A stretch of DNA of 64,000 bases. Origin: an uncultured Treponema sp. Its GTDB lineage: Bacteria; Spirochaetota; Spirochaetia; Treponematales; Treponemataceae. Below, one piece after another: positions 9,493-19,542 of this stretch (positions are counted from its first letter, which is position 1; each line of letters opens with the position of its first letter). The translations under genes and the position numbers were made by a program. The notes under the pieces were generated by a model that made no database searches, was not told the DNA's origin, and saw only the letters and a list, made by a program, of their open reading frames with translations. The stretch spans positions 1 to 64,000 of the forward strand of contig CAMJZA010000002.1 in the NCBI GenBank assembly GCA_946410085.1, read 5' to 3'.

Positions 9493-10788
9493 ATGGAAAC
9501 GATTATACAGCCGAAAGTTCTGAAAGGGTTCAGGGATTCCCTGCCCGCGGATGAGATTCTCCGCTCATCACTGATTGAAAAACTGACCAGCATATACCGG
9601 TCACGGGGCTTTGTGCCCATCGACACCCCGGTACTCGAATACACCGAAATCCTCCTGCGCAAGAGCAACGGCGAAACCGAAAAACAGGTCTTCCGCTTTG
9701 AAGACAACGGTGGCCGGGACGTTGCCATGCGCTTTGACCTGACCGTTCCCTTCGCCCGCTTTACGGCGGAACACCGGGACGAACTCTACTTCCCCTTCAA
9801 GCGCTACCACATCGCCAAGGTCTGGCGGGGCGAAAAACCCCAGGCGGGCCGCTACCGGGAGTTCGTGCAGTGCGACTTTGACTATGTGGGGAGCGACTCG
9901 TCCGCCTCAGATTTTGAAATTCTGGAGCTGATGAAAGCCGCCCTTGCCGGAATCGGCGTGGACAAGGTGACGATTCACGTGAACCACCGGGGCATCTTTA
10001 ACCGCTTCCTTGCAAAAATTGCCTGCAGCGAAAAGAGCGAGGATATCCTGCGCATCGTAGACAAGCTTGCCAAGGTGGGCAAGGACGAGGTAGAAAAAGA
10101 ACTTACCGAAGTTACCGGCAGCACGCAGTCGGCCGCCCTCATACTGGACTACATACAGCCCAAGGACAGCTGGGAGGCAACGCTTTCCCACCTGGAAGAA
10201 CTTGCCGGCGGCGAAGCGGAAGACACGAAGCGCATGAAGGAAATCCGTGCAATGATGGATGCAACGGGCATCAGCGCCGCCTACGTGCTTGACCCGTCCA
10301 TAACGAGGGGCCTTGACTACTACACGGGCGTAGTCTACGAGACCTTCCTGAACGAACTGCCTTCCATCGGCTCCGTCTGCTCAGGCGGCCGCTACGACAA
10401 CCTTGCGGGCCTGTACATGAAGGACAGGATTCCCGGCGTGGGGGCAAGCATCGGGCTTGACCGTCTCATTGCGGGCCTGAACCAGCTGGGACTGACCGAA
10501 AGCAGGGGCAGCTACATCGATGCAGAAATCTTCAATCAGGACGGAACGCGGACCGTCGCATACGTCAAGGCTGCTGCGGCCCTGCGCGAGCGGGGAGTCG
10601 CCGTAGAAGTCTTCCCCGATGCGGCAAAGATGAACAAACAGTACGCCGTTACCGACAAGAAGGGCATTAAGTGGGGCATCTTCGTCGCCGAAGACGGCAA
10701 CCTCACGCTCAAGAATCTGGCAACCCGCGAGCAGTTCGAGCGCCTCAGCGCGGACGATGCCGCAAAAAAGATAAAGGGGAACTTGTAA
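9493..10788 (+). CDS. hisS: Histidine--tRNA ligase
   Basis: METIIQPKVLKGFRDSLPADE, class II aaRS motifs, RGLDYYTGVVYE. Confidence 0.96.
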   Translation: METIIQPKVLKGFRDSLPADEILRSSLIEKLTSIYRSRGFVPIDTPVLEYTEILLRKSNGETEKQVFRFEDNGGRDVAMRFDLTVPFARFTAEHRDELYFPFKRYHIAKVWRGEKPQAGRYREFVQCDFDYVGSDSSASDFEILELMKAALAGIGVDKVTIHVNHRGIFNRFLAKIACSEKSEDILRIVDKLAKVGKDEVEKELTEVTGSTQSAALILDYIQPKDSWEATLSHLEELAGGEAEDTKRMKEIRAMMDATGISAAYVLDPSITRGLDYYTGVVYETFLNELPSIGSVCSGGRYDNLAGLYMKDRIPGVGASIGLDRLIAGLNQLGLTESRGSYIDAEIFNQDGTRTVAYVKAAAALRERGVAVEVFPDAAKMNKQYAVTDKKGIKWGIFVAEDGNLTLKNLATREQFERLSADDAAKKIKGNL

Positions 10789-10860
10789 ATCCTCCGGGGG
10801 TCCGGGGGGGGGCCCTGTCCTTTTTTACAGGACGGAAATACCCGCAGGCTCAAAAACAAA

Positions 10861-10896
10861 CAGCCCCGGCAGACGCTTCTGCCGGGGCTGTCTTTT
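10861..10896. terminator. Bidirectional intrinsic terminator between convergent hisS and MCP genes
   Basis: CAGCCCCGGCAGA-CGCT-TCTGCCGGGGCTG followed by TCTTTT; T-rich also on the minus side. Confidence 0.9.
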
Positions 10897-10914
10897 ATGC
10901 ACTGTCCGGAAGGA

Positions 10915-13041
10915 CTAGACCCTGAACAGGTCTATCTGGCTTCCGATCTTGGCGATGGAATCCTGTACCTGCTTTGAGATGTCTCCCAGTGCGGCACCGG
11001 TTTCGTTGATCTTGCGGGCACCGTGGCCCATCTCTTCCATGCCGTTCTTCATGCTCGTCGCAACATCCTTCAGGGTCGCCATTTCGCGGGTAATCTTTTC
11101 GCGCATCTGGCTCATCATCTTGGATGACTTCTGGACTTCCACCGTCGAATCGTTCATGTTCTTCAGGGCAGAGCTGATCTGCTGTGAACCGGAGTTCTGC
11201 TCTTCCATTGCCGCCTTAATCTGGACGACCAGCTGATCGGTCTCCTGAATCTTGGTGGACACGGAGTTGAACGCCGCACTCGTCTCCTGGGAAGCCGTAA
11301 CGACTTCGGAGATGGAATCCTGAATCTTCTTGAGCTGTTCACCGATCGTCTTGGACTGGCCGGACGAAGTCTCGGACAGCTTGCGGATTTCGTCGGCAAC
11401 GACCGAGAAGCCCTTGCCGGCTTCACCAGCATGGGCAGCCTCGATTGCGGCGTTCATGGCGAGCAGGTTCGTCTGTTCGGCAATGCTTGAGATAGCCTGG
11501 TTGGCTTCCTGCAGCATCTGGGACTGCTCTTCAATCTGCTTGATACGCTCGTTCACGTCCTGCTGCTTGGCAAAACCCGTCTTTGCATCGCTTTCAAGGC
11601 CGCCGAAGGAAGCCGCCATCTTGTCCACCGACTTGTTGACGCTCGCAATGTTTCCGACCATCTCTTCAACGGCGGCGGAAGCCTGGGCAACGCCCGTAGA
11701 CTGGCCTTCGATCAGGTTGTCCAGCGTAGTAATGCTGTCTGCAATCTCGTCAACCGCTTCTGCAGTCTGGTCAACGGATATCGTCTGGTTCGTAATCTGG
11801 CCCGAAATGCTGTCGATGTTCGCAATGATCTGCGTAATCGCACTCGCCGTGTCTTCGGTACTGGCAGACAGGTCGTTTCCGGTCGCCTCAAGGACACCCT
11901 TGGACCCCTTGACTTCCTTGACGATGGTCTGCAGCTTGTCGCAGAAGAGGTCAAAGTGGATGATGAGGTCTCCGATCTCGTCGCGGACCAGCAGCTTGAC
12001 GCGCTTGGTCAGGTCGGCATCTCCGGCGGACAGCTCCTTACAGACCTTGGTCACGTTGTTGATGCGCCACATGAGCCAGAAGATAAAGCGGCCCACGACA
12101 ATCATCACGATGATTGCGAGGATCATCGTGACGGGCACAATCGTCTTGATGCTGAAATCCTTTATCTGGTTAACCGAGGAAAGGCTCTTGGCGACAAAGA
12201 GCATGCCGTTTACTGAGCCTTCTCCGCGGGACAGCGGGTAGTAGACCGTCAGGTAGTCAACACCCTGTATAACATTCCGGCCCTTGTACTCGGCCCCCTT
12301 GTTCAGAACCGTATCAACGATCGTCTTGTTGTCCAGCCTGGTTCCGGCAAGCGACTCGCCCTTGGCATTGCGCAGGGTAGTTCCCATGCGCACGTCGCCG
12401 CCGAATACCGTACATTCAACGTGGTAGCTCCGCTTGAGCTTATCCAGGAAGTCATCATCGTCCTCAGAGGCAAGGTCGTAGACGGCGACGGCAGCACCCA
12501 CGACAGCACCGTTCGACTTGACCGGTGCGGCACAGATAACACCGTACTTACAGCCGGCGGCAGGTTCGCAGCTGAACATGGCTGTTCCCTTGAGCGCGCT
12601 GGAAACGGAATAGACGCCGGAAAGATCAATTCCCGTGGGGAACTCCGCATCGGAACTTGCAATAACCTTTCCATAGGAATCCGTAAAGCAGAAGATGTCA
12701 ATGCTCGAACCGCTGTCAACGTTGTTGGCAAAGATGGCAAGCGAGGTACGGTCATTCTGTTCATAATAGGATACGACGCTCATGTCGCCGGCGGCAAGAT
12801 CGGCAATCTCCTTGCCCTCCCCCTTGCGCTCTTCCAGAATCATGAGACAGCCTTCCATCGTGTAAACCAGCTCGTTCTGAACCTCATTCAGGTAGCCCCT
12901 GTCAAAGACGGCGATGGACAGGGCCGCAACGCCCGCACAGCAGATGATGATTGCAAGGCCCACATAAATCAGCAGTTTGGTACGAATCTGCACGTCACGC
13001 TTCGCGTTCGTGTCAAACCGGTCCAACTCTTTCTTTGCCAT
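10915..13041 (-). CDS. Methyl-accepting chemotaxis protein
   Basis: Periplasmic sensor, HAMP (SAGDADLTKRV), signalling hairpin EQTNLLAMNAAIEAAHAGEAGKGFSVVADEIRKLSE. Confidence 0.97.
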   Translation of the reverse strand: MAKKELDRFDTNAKRDVQIRTKLLIYVGLAIIICCAGVAALSIAVFDRGYLNEVQNELVYTMEGCLMILEERKGEGKEIADLAAGDMSVVSYYEQNDRTSLAIFANNVDSGSSIDIFCFTDSYGKVIASSDAEFPTGIDLSGVYSVSSALKGTAMFSCEPAAGCKYGVICAAPVKSNGAVVGAAVAVYDLASEDDDDFLDKLKRSYHVECTVFGGDVRMGTTLRNAKGESLAGTRLDNKTIVDTVLNKGAEYKGRNVIQGVDYLTVYYPLSRGEGSVNGMLFVAKSLSSVNQIKDFSIKTIVPVTMILAIIVMIVVGRFIFWLMWRINNVTKVCKELSAGDADLTKRVKLLVRDEIGDLIIHFDLFCDKLQTIVKEVKGSKGVLEATGNDLSASTEDTASAITQIIANIDSISGQITNQTISVDQTAEAVDEIADSITTLDNLIEGQSTGVAQASAAVEEMVGNIASVNKSVDKMAASFGGLESDAKTGFAKQQDVNERIKQIEEQSQMLQEANQAISSIAEQTNLLAMNAAIEAAHAGEAGKGFSVVADEIRKLSETSSGQSKTIGEQLKKIQDSISEVVTASQETSAAFNSVSTKIQETDQLVVQIKAAMEEQNSGSQQISSALKNMNDSTVEVQKSSKMMSQMREKITREMATLKDVATSMKNGMEEMGHGARKINETGAALGDISKQVQDSIAKIGSQIDLFRV

Positions 13042-13147
13042 ATTCGCTCCTTATCTCCCATAAAAGGCCGCCGGGCCTCTTTATAAAATCGGATGTTTTG
13101 TCCCGGAACTCCCCTGAAATACAGCAGAAGCCCCAATAATACCTTAT

Positions 13148-13176
13148 ATTCTATAGTAAAACGCAGAAACTGGCAA
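13148..13176 (-). promoter_or_regulatory. Putative promoter of the MCP gene
   Basis: Minus strand TTGCCA-N17-TAGAAT. Confidence 0.55.
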
Positions 13177-13208
13177 GCATTTTTTACAGGGAAAAAGCTC
13201 CCTCCCCC

Positions 13209-13352
13209 TGCACCGTACAGAACACTCCCTGTGCACCGTATTGAACATCCCCTGTGCACCGTATTGAACATCCCCCGTGCACCGTATTGAACACACCCCG
13301 TGCACCGTAGTAAACACTCCCCGTGCACAGCAGTAAACAGCTGCCCTGCACT
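13209..13352. repeat. 23-bp tandem repeat array, about 6 copies
   Basis: TGCAC starts at 13209, 13232, 13255, 13278, 13301, 13324, 13347 (exactly 23 bp apart); consensus TGCACCGTATTGAACACTCCCCG. Confidence 0.95.
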
Positions 13353-13398
13353 CCCGAGTCCGCAAAATCCGTCCGGTCACTCCGCATGCGAAAAAAAA

Positions 13399-13427
13399 TT
13401 GACAATCTTCCCTTATACTGATACTAT
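13399..13427 (+). promoter_or_regulatory. Putative promoter of the 13454 CDS
   Basis: TTGACA-N17-TACTAT. Confidence 0.65.
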
Positions 13428-13453
13428 AGGATATTATTCATGAAGGGGTTTGT

Positions 13454-13954
13454 ATGACACTCAGGGAAAAATACGAACGGGGCCTGCAGGACTCCGAAAA
13501 CTTCATAACCGGTGAAAAGGAAAACGTCACCGTCTCATATAGATTGGGCGAGCAGCTCGGCAGGTTCTTCAACGATGAACTGGACTATACCGAAATGAAC
13601 ATCCACGTGGACTACCCCAACGAGATGCTCAAGCGCGATGACTGGGACGTCAAGATAAAATTCCAGCTCAGGAAGCGGGACATAGACTGGTTTGCGGACT
13701 CCCCCTACGTCTACCGTTCGCTTGCCACTCTGGCGGACTCCGACTGGAGCAAGGGAGAGCCGGAGGACAGCGAGGCAAAGGAAATCATGCGCGGTATGAA
13801 GGACGTGATGGTTCCCATACAGGACGGCCTCGGCATCAAGACCGTCGGGGTCGAGTGGGCCGTTCACGTGCCGGACTGTACGACCTTTTTCGTCTCTTTC
13901 TTCTATAAATATGTCATGGAAGAAGGCGAGGAAGAGGACATCGCGACGAGCTGA
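13454..13954 (+). CDS. Conserved hypothetical protein (166 aa)
   Basis: ORF with promoter and purine-rich ribosome-binding region; no family recognised. Confidence 0.8.
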   Translation: MTLREKYERGLQDSENFITGEKENVTVSYRLGEQLGRFFNDELDYTEMNIHVDYPNEMLKRDDWDVKIKFQLRKRDIDWFADSPYVYRSLATLADSDWSKGEPEDSEAKEIMRGMKDVMVPIQDGLGIKTVGVEWAVHVPDCTTFFVSFFYKYVMEEGEEEDIATS

Positions 13955-14039
13955 TCGCTGACACATACACGGAATCAAGAGGGAGCTTCAGGAGCCGGCG
14001 GCTTTTGAGGCTCCCTCAAACACTTTGAGAGACATATAT

Positions 14040-14993
14040 ATGGAAGCAGAAAAATTTGACTCACCGTTCAAGGGCAGGAGCCTCTTGAACTGGATTGACT
14101 GGACGCCGGAAGAGATTACCCAGATTCTGGACTGGGCATTCCTCGTAAAAAAGCAGTCCCATGCGGGAGAAGTGCACCAGCGCTTTCTCGGCAAGACAAT
14201 CGCCCTCATCTTTGAAAAGCGGTCAACCCGTACCCGCTCTTCGTTCGAAACCGCCTTCGGCGAGGAAGGCGGCCACCCCGTCTTCATGTCCACCGCGGAC
14301 ATCCAGCTGGGCGGCAAGGAGAGCGTCAAGGATACCGCCCGCGTTCTGGGACGGATGTTCAGCGCAATCGAGTTCCGCGGCTACAAGCAGGAGCACGTGG
14401 AAGCACTTGCCACGTATTCCGGGGTACCCGTCATCAACGGGCTCACCGACTCCTTTCACCCGACACAGGTACTCGCAGACATCATGACGCTCAAGGAGCA
14501 GTTCGGCACGCTCAAGGGGCTCAAGCTCTGTTTCTGCGGAGACGGACGCAACAATATGGCCCGCTCGCTCATGCTCATCTGTTCCAAGTTCGGCATAGAC
14601 TTTGCGATGTTCTGCCCCAAGTCCCTCTCCCCCGACGCACAGATTCTGGACATCTGCCGGCCCTTTGCAGCCGCATCGGGAGCAAAAATTTCAGTTTCCG
14701 ATGAAATTTCGGTTGTCAAAAATGCCGATTGCCTTTATACTGATGTGTGGGTTTCAATGGGTGAAGAGCAGCTTAAGTCAGAGCGGCTCAAGGAACTCAG
14801 GCCGTTTCAGGTGAACAAGGCCCTGATGGCCGCCACGGGTAAGGATTCGACCATACTGCTGCACTGTCTGCCGGCCGTAAAAGGCGAAGAAGTCACCGAA
14901 GACTTGTTCGAAAGCGACAGGAGCAAGGTCTGGGACGAGGCCGAAAACCGCAAGCACACGATAAAGGCCATCATGCTGGCCCTTATCCCGTAA
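14040..14993 (+). CDS. argF: Ornithine carbamoyltransferase
   Basis: FEKRSTRTRSSFETA (STRTR motif), FHPTQVLAD, HCLPA. Confidence 0.94.
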   Translation: MEAEKFDSPFKGRSLLNWIDWTPEEITQILDWAFLVKKQSHAGEVHQRFLGKTIALIFEKRSTRTRSSFETAFGEEGGHPVFMSTADIQLGGKESVKDTARVLGRMFSAIEFRGYKQEHVEALATYSGVPVINGLTDSFHPTQVLADIMTLKEQFGTLKGLKLCFCGDGRNNMARSLMLICSKFGIDFAMFCPKSLSPDAQILDICRPFAAASGAKISVSDEISVVKNADCLYTDVWVSMGEEQLKSERLKELRPFQVNKALMAATGKDSTILLHCLPAVKGEEVTEDLFESDRSKVWDEAENRKHTIKAIMLALIP

Positions 14994-15030
14994 AAACCCA
15001 TAGAATTACAGGATTGCATGGAGGAATCAC

Positions 15031-15486
15031 ATGAAAAAGCTTTTATTCGCTCTCGTTCTGGCAGCAGGAATGCTTATTCCCGCTTTTTCCCAAGAAAAGG
15101 CAACGACGAAGGCCATCTGGGATCACGGCGATAACGTTTCCAGCCTGACCTACCAGAACTTTGTTATCTCGAGGATTTATGACTCCAGTGACGCATATAT
15201 CGTGCTGTACGAGAAGGCCGGATACGAAGTCGGCAAGGTTGCCATCCCGAAGAGCTGGGCCTACCAGGGTACCACGGTGGAAGCCCACAAGACCCACAAG
15301 CTCTTCTTCCGCAACCGGATCAAGACGCTTGCTCCGATGATGACCGTCTACTACAAGGACGGTGCGTTCTACAAGGTCATCCTGACCGTTTCCAACAACA
15401 AGGGTGACGGAACCTGGGCCGTTGCTCCGAACGGCTACGAGTCCGGCGTCAACCAGGATGCGACGAGCATCGACGTTGCATTCTAG
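15031..15486 (+). CDS. Hypothetical secreted protein
   Basis: Signal peptide MKKLLFALVLAAGMLIPAFSQ. Confidence 0.8.
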   Translation: MKKLLFALVLAAGMLIPAFSQEKATTKAIWDHGDNVSSLTYQNFVISRIYDSSDAYIVLYEKAGYEVGKVAIPKSWAYQGTTVEAHKTHKLFFRNRIKTLAPMMTVYYKDGAFYKVILTVSNNKGDGTWAVAPNGYESGVNQDATSIDVAF

Positions 15487-15515
15487 TTCAGTTTCCTAGC
15501 ATCGCCGTATACATT

Positions 15516-15546
15516 CCTCCGTCCGCTTTGCCGGGCGGAGGTTTTT
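15516..15546 (+). terminator. Intrinsic terminator
   Basis: CCTCCGTCCG-CTTTGC-CGGGCGGAGG-TTTTT. Confidence 0.88.
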
Positions 15547-15608
15547 CTATGCGGGGTCGTCATTTACAAAATTGTCATCATTTTATTTCATGTATCATTC
15601 GGAACAGT

Positions 15609-16595
15609 ATGGGTAACCTCTCTCAAGAACAGATTGCTTCATTCGGCGAGTTCGTCAAAAAGCACGGTCATTTCATCATCATCGGCCACAAGGAACCGGA
15701 CGGAGACTGCATGGCAAGCAGCCTTGGGGTTTCCTATATCCTCGATCACTTCGGCAAAGAATACCTCCTGCTGAATGCCGGGCCCTTCAAGCGCAGCGAA
15801 GTCAAGCGCTTTGCCCCCCTCTTCAAGCAGGAACTGCCCTTCATGTCCGAGCAGGACCGGAAGGAAACGGGACTCATAATCGTCGACTGTTCGGAACGCT
15901 CCCGGCTGGGAGACGAGCTGAAGGAAGGGCTCGAAGGCCTGGACTGCTTCATCATAGACCACCACAAAACCGCCTGCGCAGGAGATGCGGCTTCGATCAT
16001 TGACCCGGCCGCCCCTGCCGCCGCCCTGCTCGTCCAGCAGCTCTATGAGGGCCTGGTCGGCATACCGGATACGGAAAAGGCAAAGACCCTCTTCTTCGGC
16101 CTCATGACCGACACGGGATTTTTCCGCTACCTGGGAACCGGAGACGCCGATGTCTTCCGCGCCGCCGCCCGCCTCGTAGAAGCAGGCAGCAACCCCCGGG
16201 AAAGCTATCAGGCAATGACGGGCGGCAAGAGCTGGAATACGCGCAAGCTGCTCGGAATCATACTGGACCGGGCAGAACGGCACCTTGCAGGCAAGCTTGT
16301 CATCAGCTGGGAAACGCAGGAGGACACGAAGAAGTACGGACAGGATGGCCGCGACAGCGATGCGTTCTACTCGCTCATGCTTGCAGTCGAAGGCGTCGAA
16401 GCGGTCGTCTTCGTCAGGCAGGAAAGCGACTTCAACTGCACGCTCGGCCTGCGCTCAAGGGATGCCGTCGACGTCAGCAGCGTTGCCAGTAAATTCGGCG
16501 GCGGCGGCCATAAAAATGCGTCCGGTGCGAGCTGCGAGGGCAAGATTGAAAGCCTCATTCCCGCCCTTGTCAAGGAATTTGCAAAGCAACTGTAG
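15609..16595 (+). CDS. DHH-family phosphoesterase (NrnA-like)
   Basis: GHKEPDGDCMAS, DHHKT, C-terminal GGGGHKNASG. Confidence 0.92.
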   Translation: MGNLSQEQIASFGEFVKKHGHFIIIGHKEPDGDCMASSLGVSYILDHFGKEYLLLNAGPFKRSEVKRFAPLFKQELPFMSEQDRKETGLIIVDCSERSRLGDELKEGLEGLDCFIIDHHKTACAGDAASIIDPAAPAAALLVQQLYEGLVGIPDTEKAKTLFFGLMTDTGFFRYLGTGDADVFRAAARLVEAGSNPRESYQAMTGGKSWNTRKLLGIILDRAERHLAGKLVISWETQEDTKKYGQDGRDSDAFYSLMLAVEGVEAVVFVRQESDFNCTLGLRSRDAVDVSSVASKFGGGGHKNASGASCEGKIESLIPALVKEFAKQL

Positions 16596-16606
16596 GACCG
16601 GAGACC

Positions 16607-17278
16607 ATGTACATCTTCCTTTTAGCATCCATTCCCTGCCTCCTGCTCTACTTCCTCAATGCACCCTTCGCAGCGGAAGCCGGAAAACGCAGCGGCAGTT
16701 ACTGGCTCGCCTTCTGCCTGGGTTTTTTCCCGGCAATCATCTGGTGTGTCATCGATGAATTCTTCATCTATGCGACCCACCGCTTCACGGACTCGCTTTC
16801 TGCATGCTATGCCTACCTGCTGCTCAAGGACAGCCTGCTCCCGACGCTTACCCTGAGCGGCCTGTACCTGCTGCTTTCACGGCGCCCCATGGAAAACAGG
16901 ACCTTTGCCCTCCTGCCCCTGCTCGCCGCCTTTTACATGGCATACCTGCCCTACAGCGTCATAACGGGAACGGAACGCTTCAGCCCCTTCCTCTGCTTCG
17001 TCAAGCCCCTGCTGACCTGTGCGGCCATTGAACTGACGGCACTCTGCAGCATGGGGCTCTGCGGGAGCATAAAGTCAGGCAGGAAGGTCCCTGCAGCAGC
17101 ATTTGCGCTGCTCATCCTGCTTGCCCTCGCCCTGCCTGCCCTCGCAGAAAGCCTCTGGTACCTCCACTACGCCCCCGTCATGTACCGGGGCATTCTGGCA
17201 GTCCTGCTGGCGGCGGCAGTTGCAGTCCCCATTTTTCTGTGCAAAATGCACGGTAAAACCCTAGACAAATCTATATAA
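16607..17278 (+). CDS. Hypothetical integral membrane protein
   Basis: Multiple hydrophobic segments. Confidence 0.7.
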   Translation: MYIFLLASIPCLLLYFLNAPFAAEAGKRSGSYWLAFCLGFFPAIIWCVIDEFFIYATHRFTDSLSACYAYLLLKDSLLPTLTLSGLYLLLSRRPMENRTFALLPLLAAFYMAYLPYSVITGTERFSPFLCFVKPLLTCAAIELTALCSMGLCGSIKSGRKVPAAAFALLILLALALPALAESLWYLHYAPVMYRGILAVLLAAAVAVPIFLCKMHGKTLDKSI

Positions 17279-17381
17279 ATTATGATAATATTGCGGGAAA
17301 TGCGGAACAAAAAGGCATTTTACAGAAATATGTGTACTCGCCGGAAGGCTTACCTGACGGCAGCGGGCACAAGGAGGATCG

Positions 17382-17951
17382 TTGGCAGACAATAAGGGAA
17401 TGCGCATAAACGGAAACATCCGTGTGCGCGAGGTAAGGCTCATTGATAATGAAGGTAACCAGAAGGGCATTGTACCCACGCTAGAAGCCCTCAAAATGGC
17501 AAGAGAGCAGGAGCTCGACCTTGTTGAAGTATCGCCGAACGCTAATCCGCCGGTCTGTAAAATACTGGACTTCGGAAAATACAAGTTCGAACAGGAGAAA
17601 AAACTCCGTGACTCCAAGAAGAACCAGAAAGTATTGAAAATAAAGGAAATCCGTATGCAGCCGAAAATCGGCTCGGGTGACCTTGACACGAAGGCGAAGC
17701 ATGTACAGGAATTTCTGGACGAGGGTGATAAGGTAAAGGTAACGATTCGTTTCCGCGGGCGTGAGCTTGCCCATACCGAACTCGGCTATGATGTCCTTAA
17801 AGAGGTTGAAAAACGGCTTACCGAAGGCTCCTACGCCATGGAAAAGGCCCCCATGATGGACGGCCGCTTTATGTCCATGACGCTCAGCTCAAAAGCCAAA
17901 AAGAAAACGCCCCAGGCACAGGCCGCGGGGAAGGTGGAAGAAAATGTCTAA
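17382..17951 (+). CDS. infC: Translation initiation factor IF-3, TTG start
   Basis: [23 protein letters not shown]...KPPVCK-type motifs; TTG start 7-8 nt after AAGGAGG. Confidence 0.96.
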   Translation: MADNKGMRINGNIRVREVRLIDNEGNQKGIVPTLEALKMAREQELDLVEVSPNANPPVCKILDFGKYKFEQEKKLRDSKKNQKVLKIKEIRMQPKIGSGDLDTKAKHVQEFLDEGDKVKVTIRFRGRELAHTELGYDVLKEVEKRLTEGSYAMEKAPMMDGRFMSMTLSSKAKKKTPQAQAAGKVEENV

Positions 17952-18150
17952 GAACAAGATGAAGACAAAGAAAAGCTCAGCCAAGCGCTTTTCGCTTACC
18001 GGCACCGGTAAAGTAAAGTACAAGAAGATGAACCTCCGTCATATCCTGACGAAACGGTCTCCCAAACGCAAGCGGAACCTGCGCAAGGCAGGCATCCTTT
18101 CCGAGGATTCGGCACGAAGGATCCGCAAGCAGCAGATTCCCTACGCGTAA
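17944..18150 (+). CDS. rpmI: 50S ribosomal protein L35
   Basis: [21 protein letters not shown]; follows infC. Confidence 0.95.
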   Translation: MSKNKMKTKKSSAKRFSLTGTGKVKYKKMNLRHILTKRSPKRKRNLRKAGILSEDSARRIRKQQIPYA

Positions 18151-18220
18151 GCAGCTGCGAATGCAGAGCGCATACGAGCGTTATACGGAAACTGAAAAAT
18201 CGAATTTGAGGAGATGAATC

Positions 18221-18580
18221 ATGTCTAGAGCAGTAGATGGACCAAAGAGGAAAAATCGCCGCAATAAAATCTTGAAGCTCGCAAAGGGCTTCTACGGCGA
18301 CAGGAAGTCAAACTATAAGGCCGCAAAGGATGCGGTCGTCAAGGCACTTGACCATGCCTACACCGGCCGCAAGGAAAAGAAGCGGGTGTACCGGCAGCTG
18401 TGGATTGCCCGTATCAACGCGGCAGTCAGGGCTGAAGGGCTCTCATACAGCCGCTTCATCAACGGTCTGGCAAAGGCAAAGGTTGTCATCAACCGCAAGG
18501 CTTTGAGCAACATGGCTATTGAAGATCCTACGGCATTCAAGGCCGTTGTTGATGTCGCAAAGAAAGCGTTAGGCGCATAA
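18221..18580 (+). CDS. rplT: 50S ribosomal protein L20
   Basis: [27 protein letters not shown]. Confidence 0.97.
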   Translation: MSRAVDGPKRKNRRNKILKLAKGFYGDRKSNYKAAKDAVVKALDHAYTGRKEKKRVYRQLWIARINAAVRAEGLSYSRFINGLAKAKVVINRKALSNMAIEDPTAFKAVVDVAKKALGA

Positions 18581-18592
18581 GGCGTTATCAGT

Positions 18593-19210
18593 ATGATTTC
18601 CCTCGATCAAGTTTTGTTATTGCAGAAAAAGGTAGAGACTGCTGTAGAAAAAATCAGCTTCCTTTCGGGGCAGGTTGAGCAGCTGAAAAACGACAATGAT
18701 GCTTTGCGCACGAAATGCGCCGAGCTTACAAAGGCATTGGACGAAAAAACGGAGTTAGTTTCTTCCCTTGAAGACAATCAGGGCAAGATCGAGGAAGGCA
18801 TTCTGACAGCCTTGAACCGGCTTGATACCGTTGAGAACGCAATCCTCAACGGTACGGCAGAGGGTGCTTCCCCTGCCGCCGGAGACAACGGCGGTGAGGC
18901 GGGCGGAAGTGCCGCAGCAGGATCAGGCGATGAAGCAGTGGAAGAAGATGACACTGCCGCATTCGACTATACCGGCGGCATGACCTCAGAAGAATCACCG
19001 GAACTCAAGGAAGTTGCAAGCGAGATTGCAGACGCAACGAACTCTTCCCAAGACGTGCAGATGCACGAGACTGCTCCGGCAGAAGGCGGAGCCGATGCTC
19101 CCGCAGAAAGCGCAGCCGGTGTTCCTGCGGACGGTGCGCAGGCAGATGCAGCACAGGCCCAGCAGGCACAGGACGCAGAGTCCCTGAACGGGCAGTTTGA
19201 TATTTTCTAA
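18593..19210 (+). CDS. Coiled-coil protein, possibly ZapB-like N-terminus with Ala/Glu-rich tail
   Basis: N-terminal heptad pattern; precedes zapA-like gene. Confidence 0.65.
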   Translation: MISLDQVLLLQKKVETAVEKISFLSGQVEQLKNDNDALRTKCAELTKALDEKTELVSSLEDNQGKIEEGILTALNRLDTVENAILNGTAEGASPAAGDNGGEAGGSAAAGSGDEAVEEDDTAAFDYTGGMTSEESPELKEVASEIADATNSSQDVQMHETAPAEGGADAPAESAAGVPADGAQADAAQAQQAQDAESLNGQFDIF

Positions 19211-19224
19211 GTACCGCAGGCAGG

Positions 19225-19542
19225 ATGGCAATGGGCAGGCTCCAGATAGACATTTTGGGAACTTCCTTTGCCGTCCAGGCACCAGAAGACGACGCCTACC
19301 TGAAAAAACTCTTTTCCTATTATTCTGAAATAATTTCGACCATAAAAAGAACCAGCAAAATAAAGGACAACCTTGAAATAAGCATCATGGCGGGCATAAC
19401 GCTGGTAGACGAGCTGTACAAGGAAAAACAGCGGAACGTCAGCTACGCAAATGCACTGAACAACACAAATGATGCGGAAGCAAACCGCATTACCGCCGAC
19501 ATGATAAAGAAGATAGACAAGGTTCTTGCCGATGATGAGTGA
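19225..19542 (+). CDS. zapA: ZapA-like cell division protein
   Basis: LQIDILGTSFAVQAPEDDAYLKKLFSYY...LVDELYK. Confidence 0.75.
   Translation: MAMGRLQIDILGTSFAVQAPEDDAYLKKLFSYYSEIISTIKRTSKIKDNLEISIMAGITLVDELYKEKQRNVSYANALNNTNDAEANRITADMIKKIDKVLADDE

Noticed and set aside
11330-12241. 303-aa plus-strand ORF inside the MCP gene
   Set aside because: Antisense to a clear MCP; low-complexity Ser/Ala-rich product.
13209-13352. 23-bp array considered as a second CRISPR
   Set aside because: Units are contiguous with no unique spacers of constant length; it is a simple tandem repeat.
12969-13405. Cys/Gly-rich overlapping ORFs (MFNTVHRGCSIRCTG...)
   Set aside because: Translations of the 23-bp tandem array in several frames; period is not divisible by 3.
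13979-14017. GAGGGAGC/GCTCCCTC inverted repeat upstream of argF considered as a terminator
   Set aside because: Loop is long and no U-run follows; evidence too weak to annotate.
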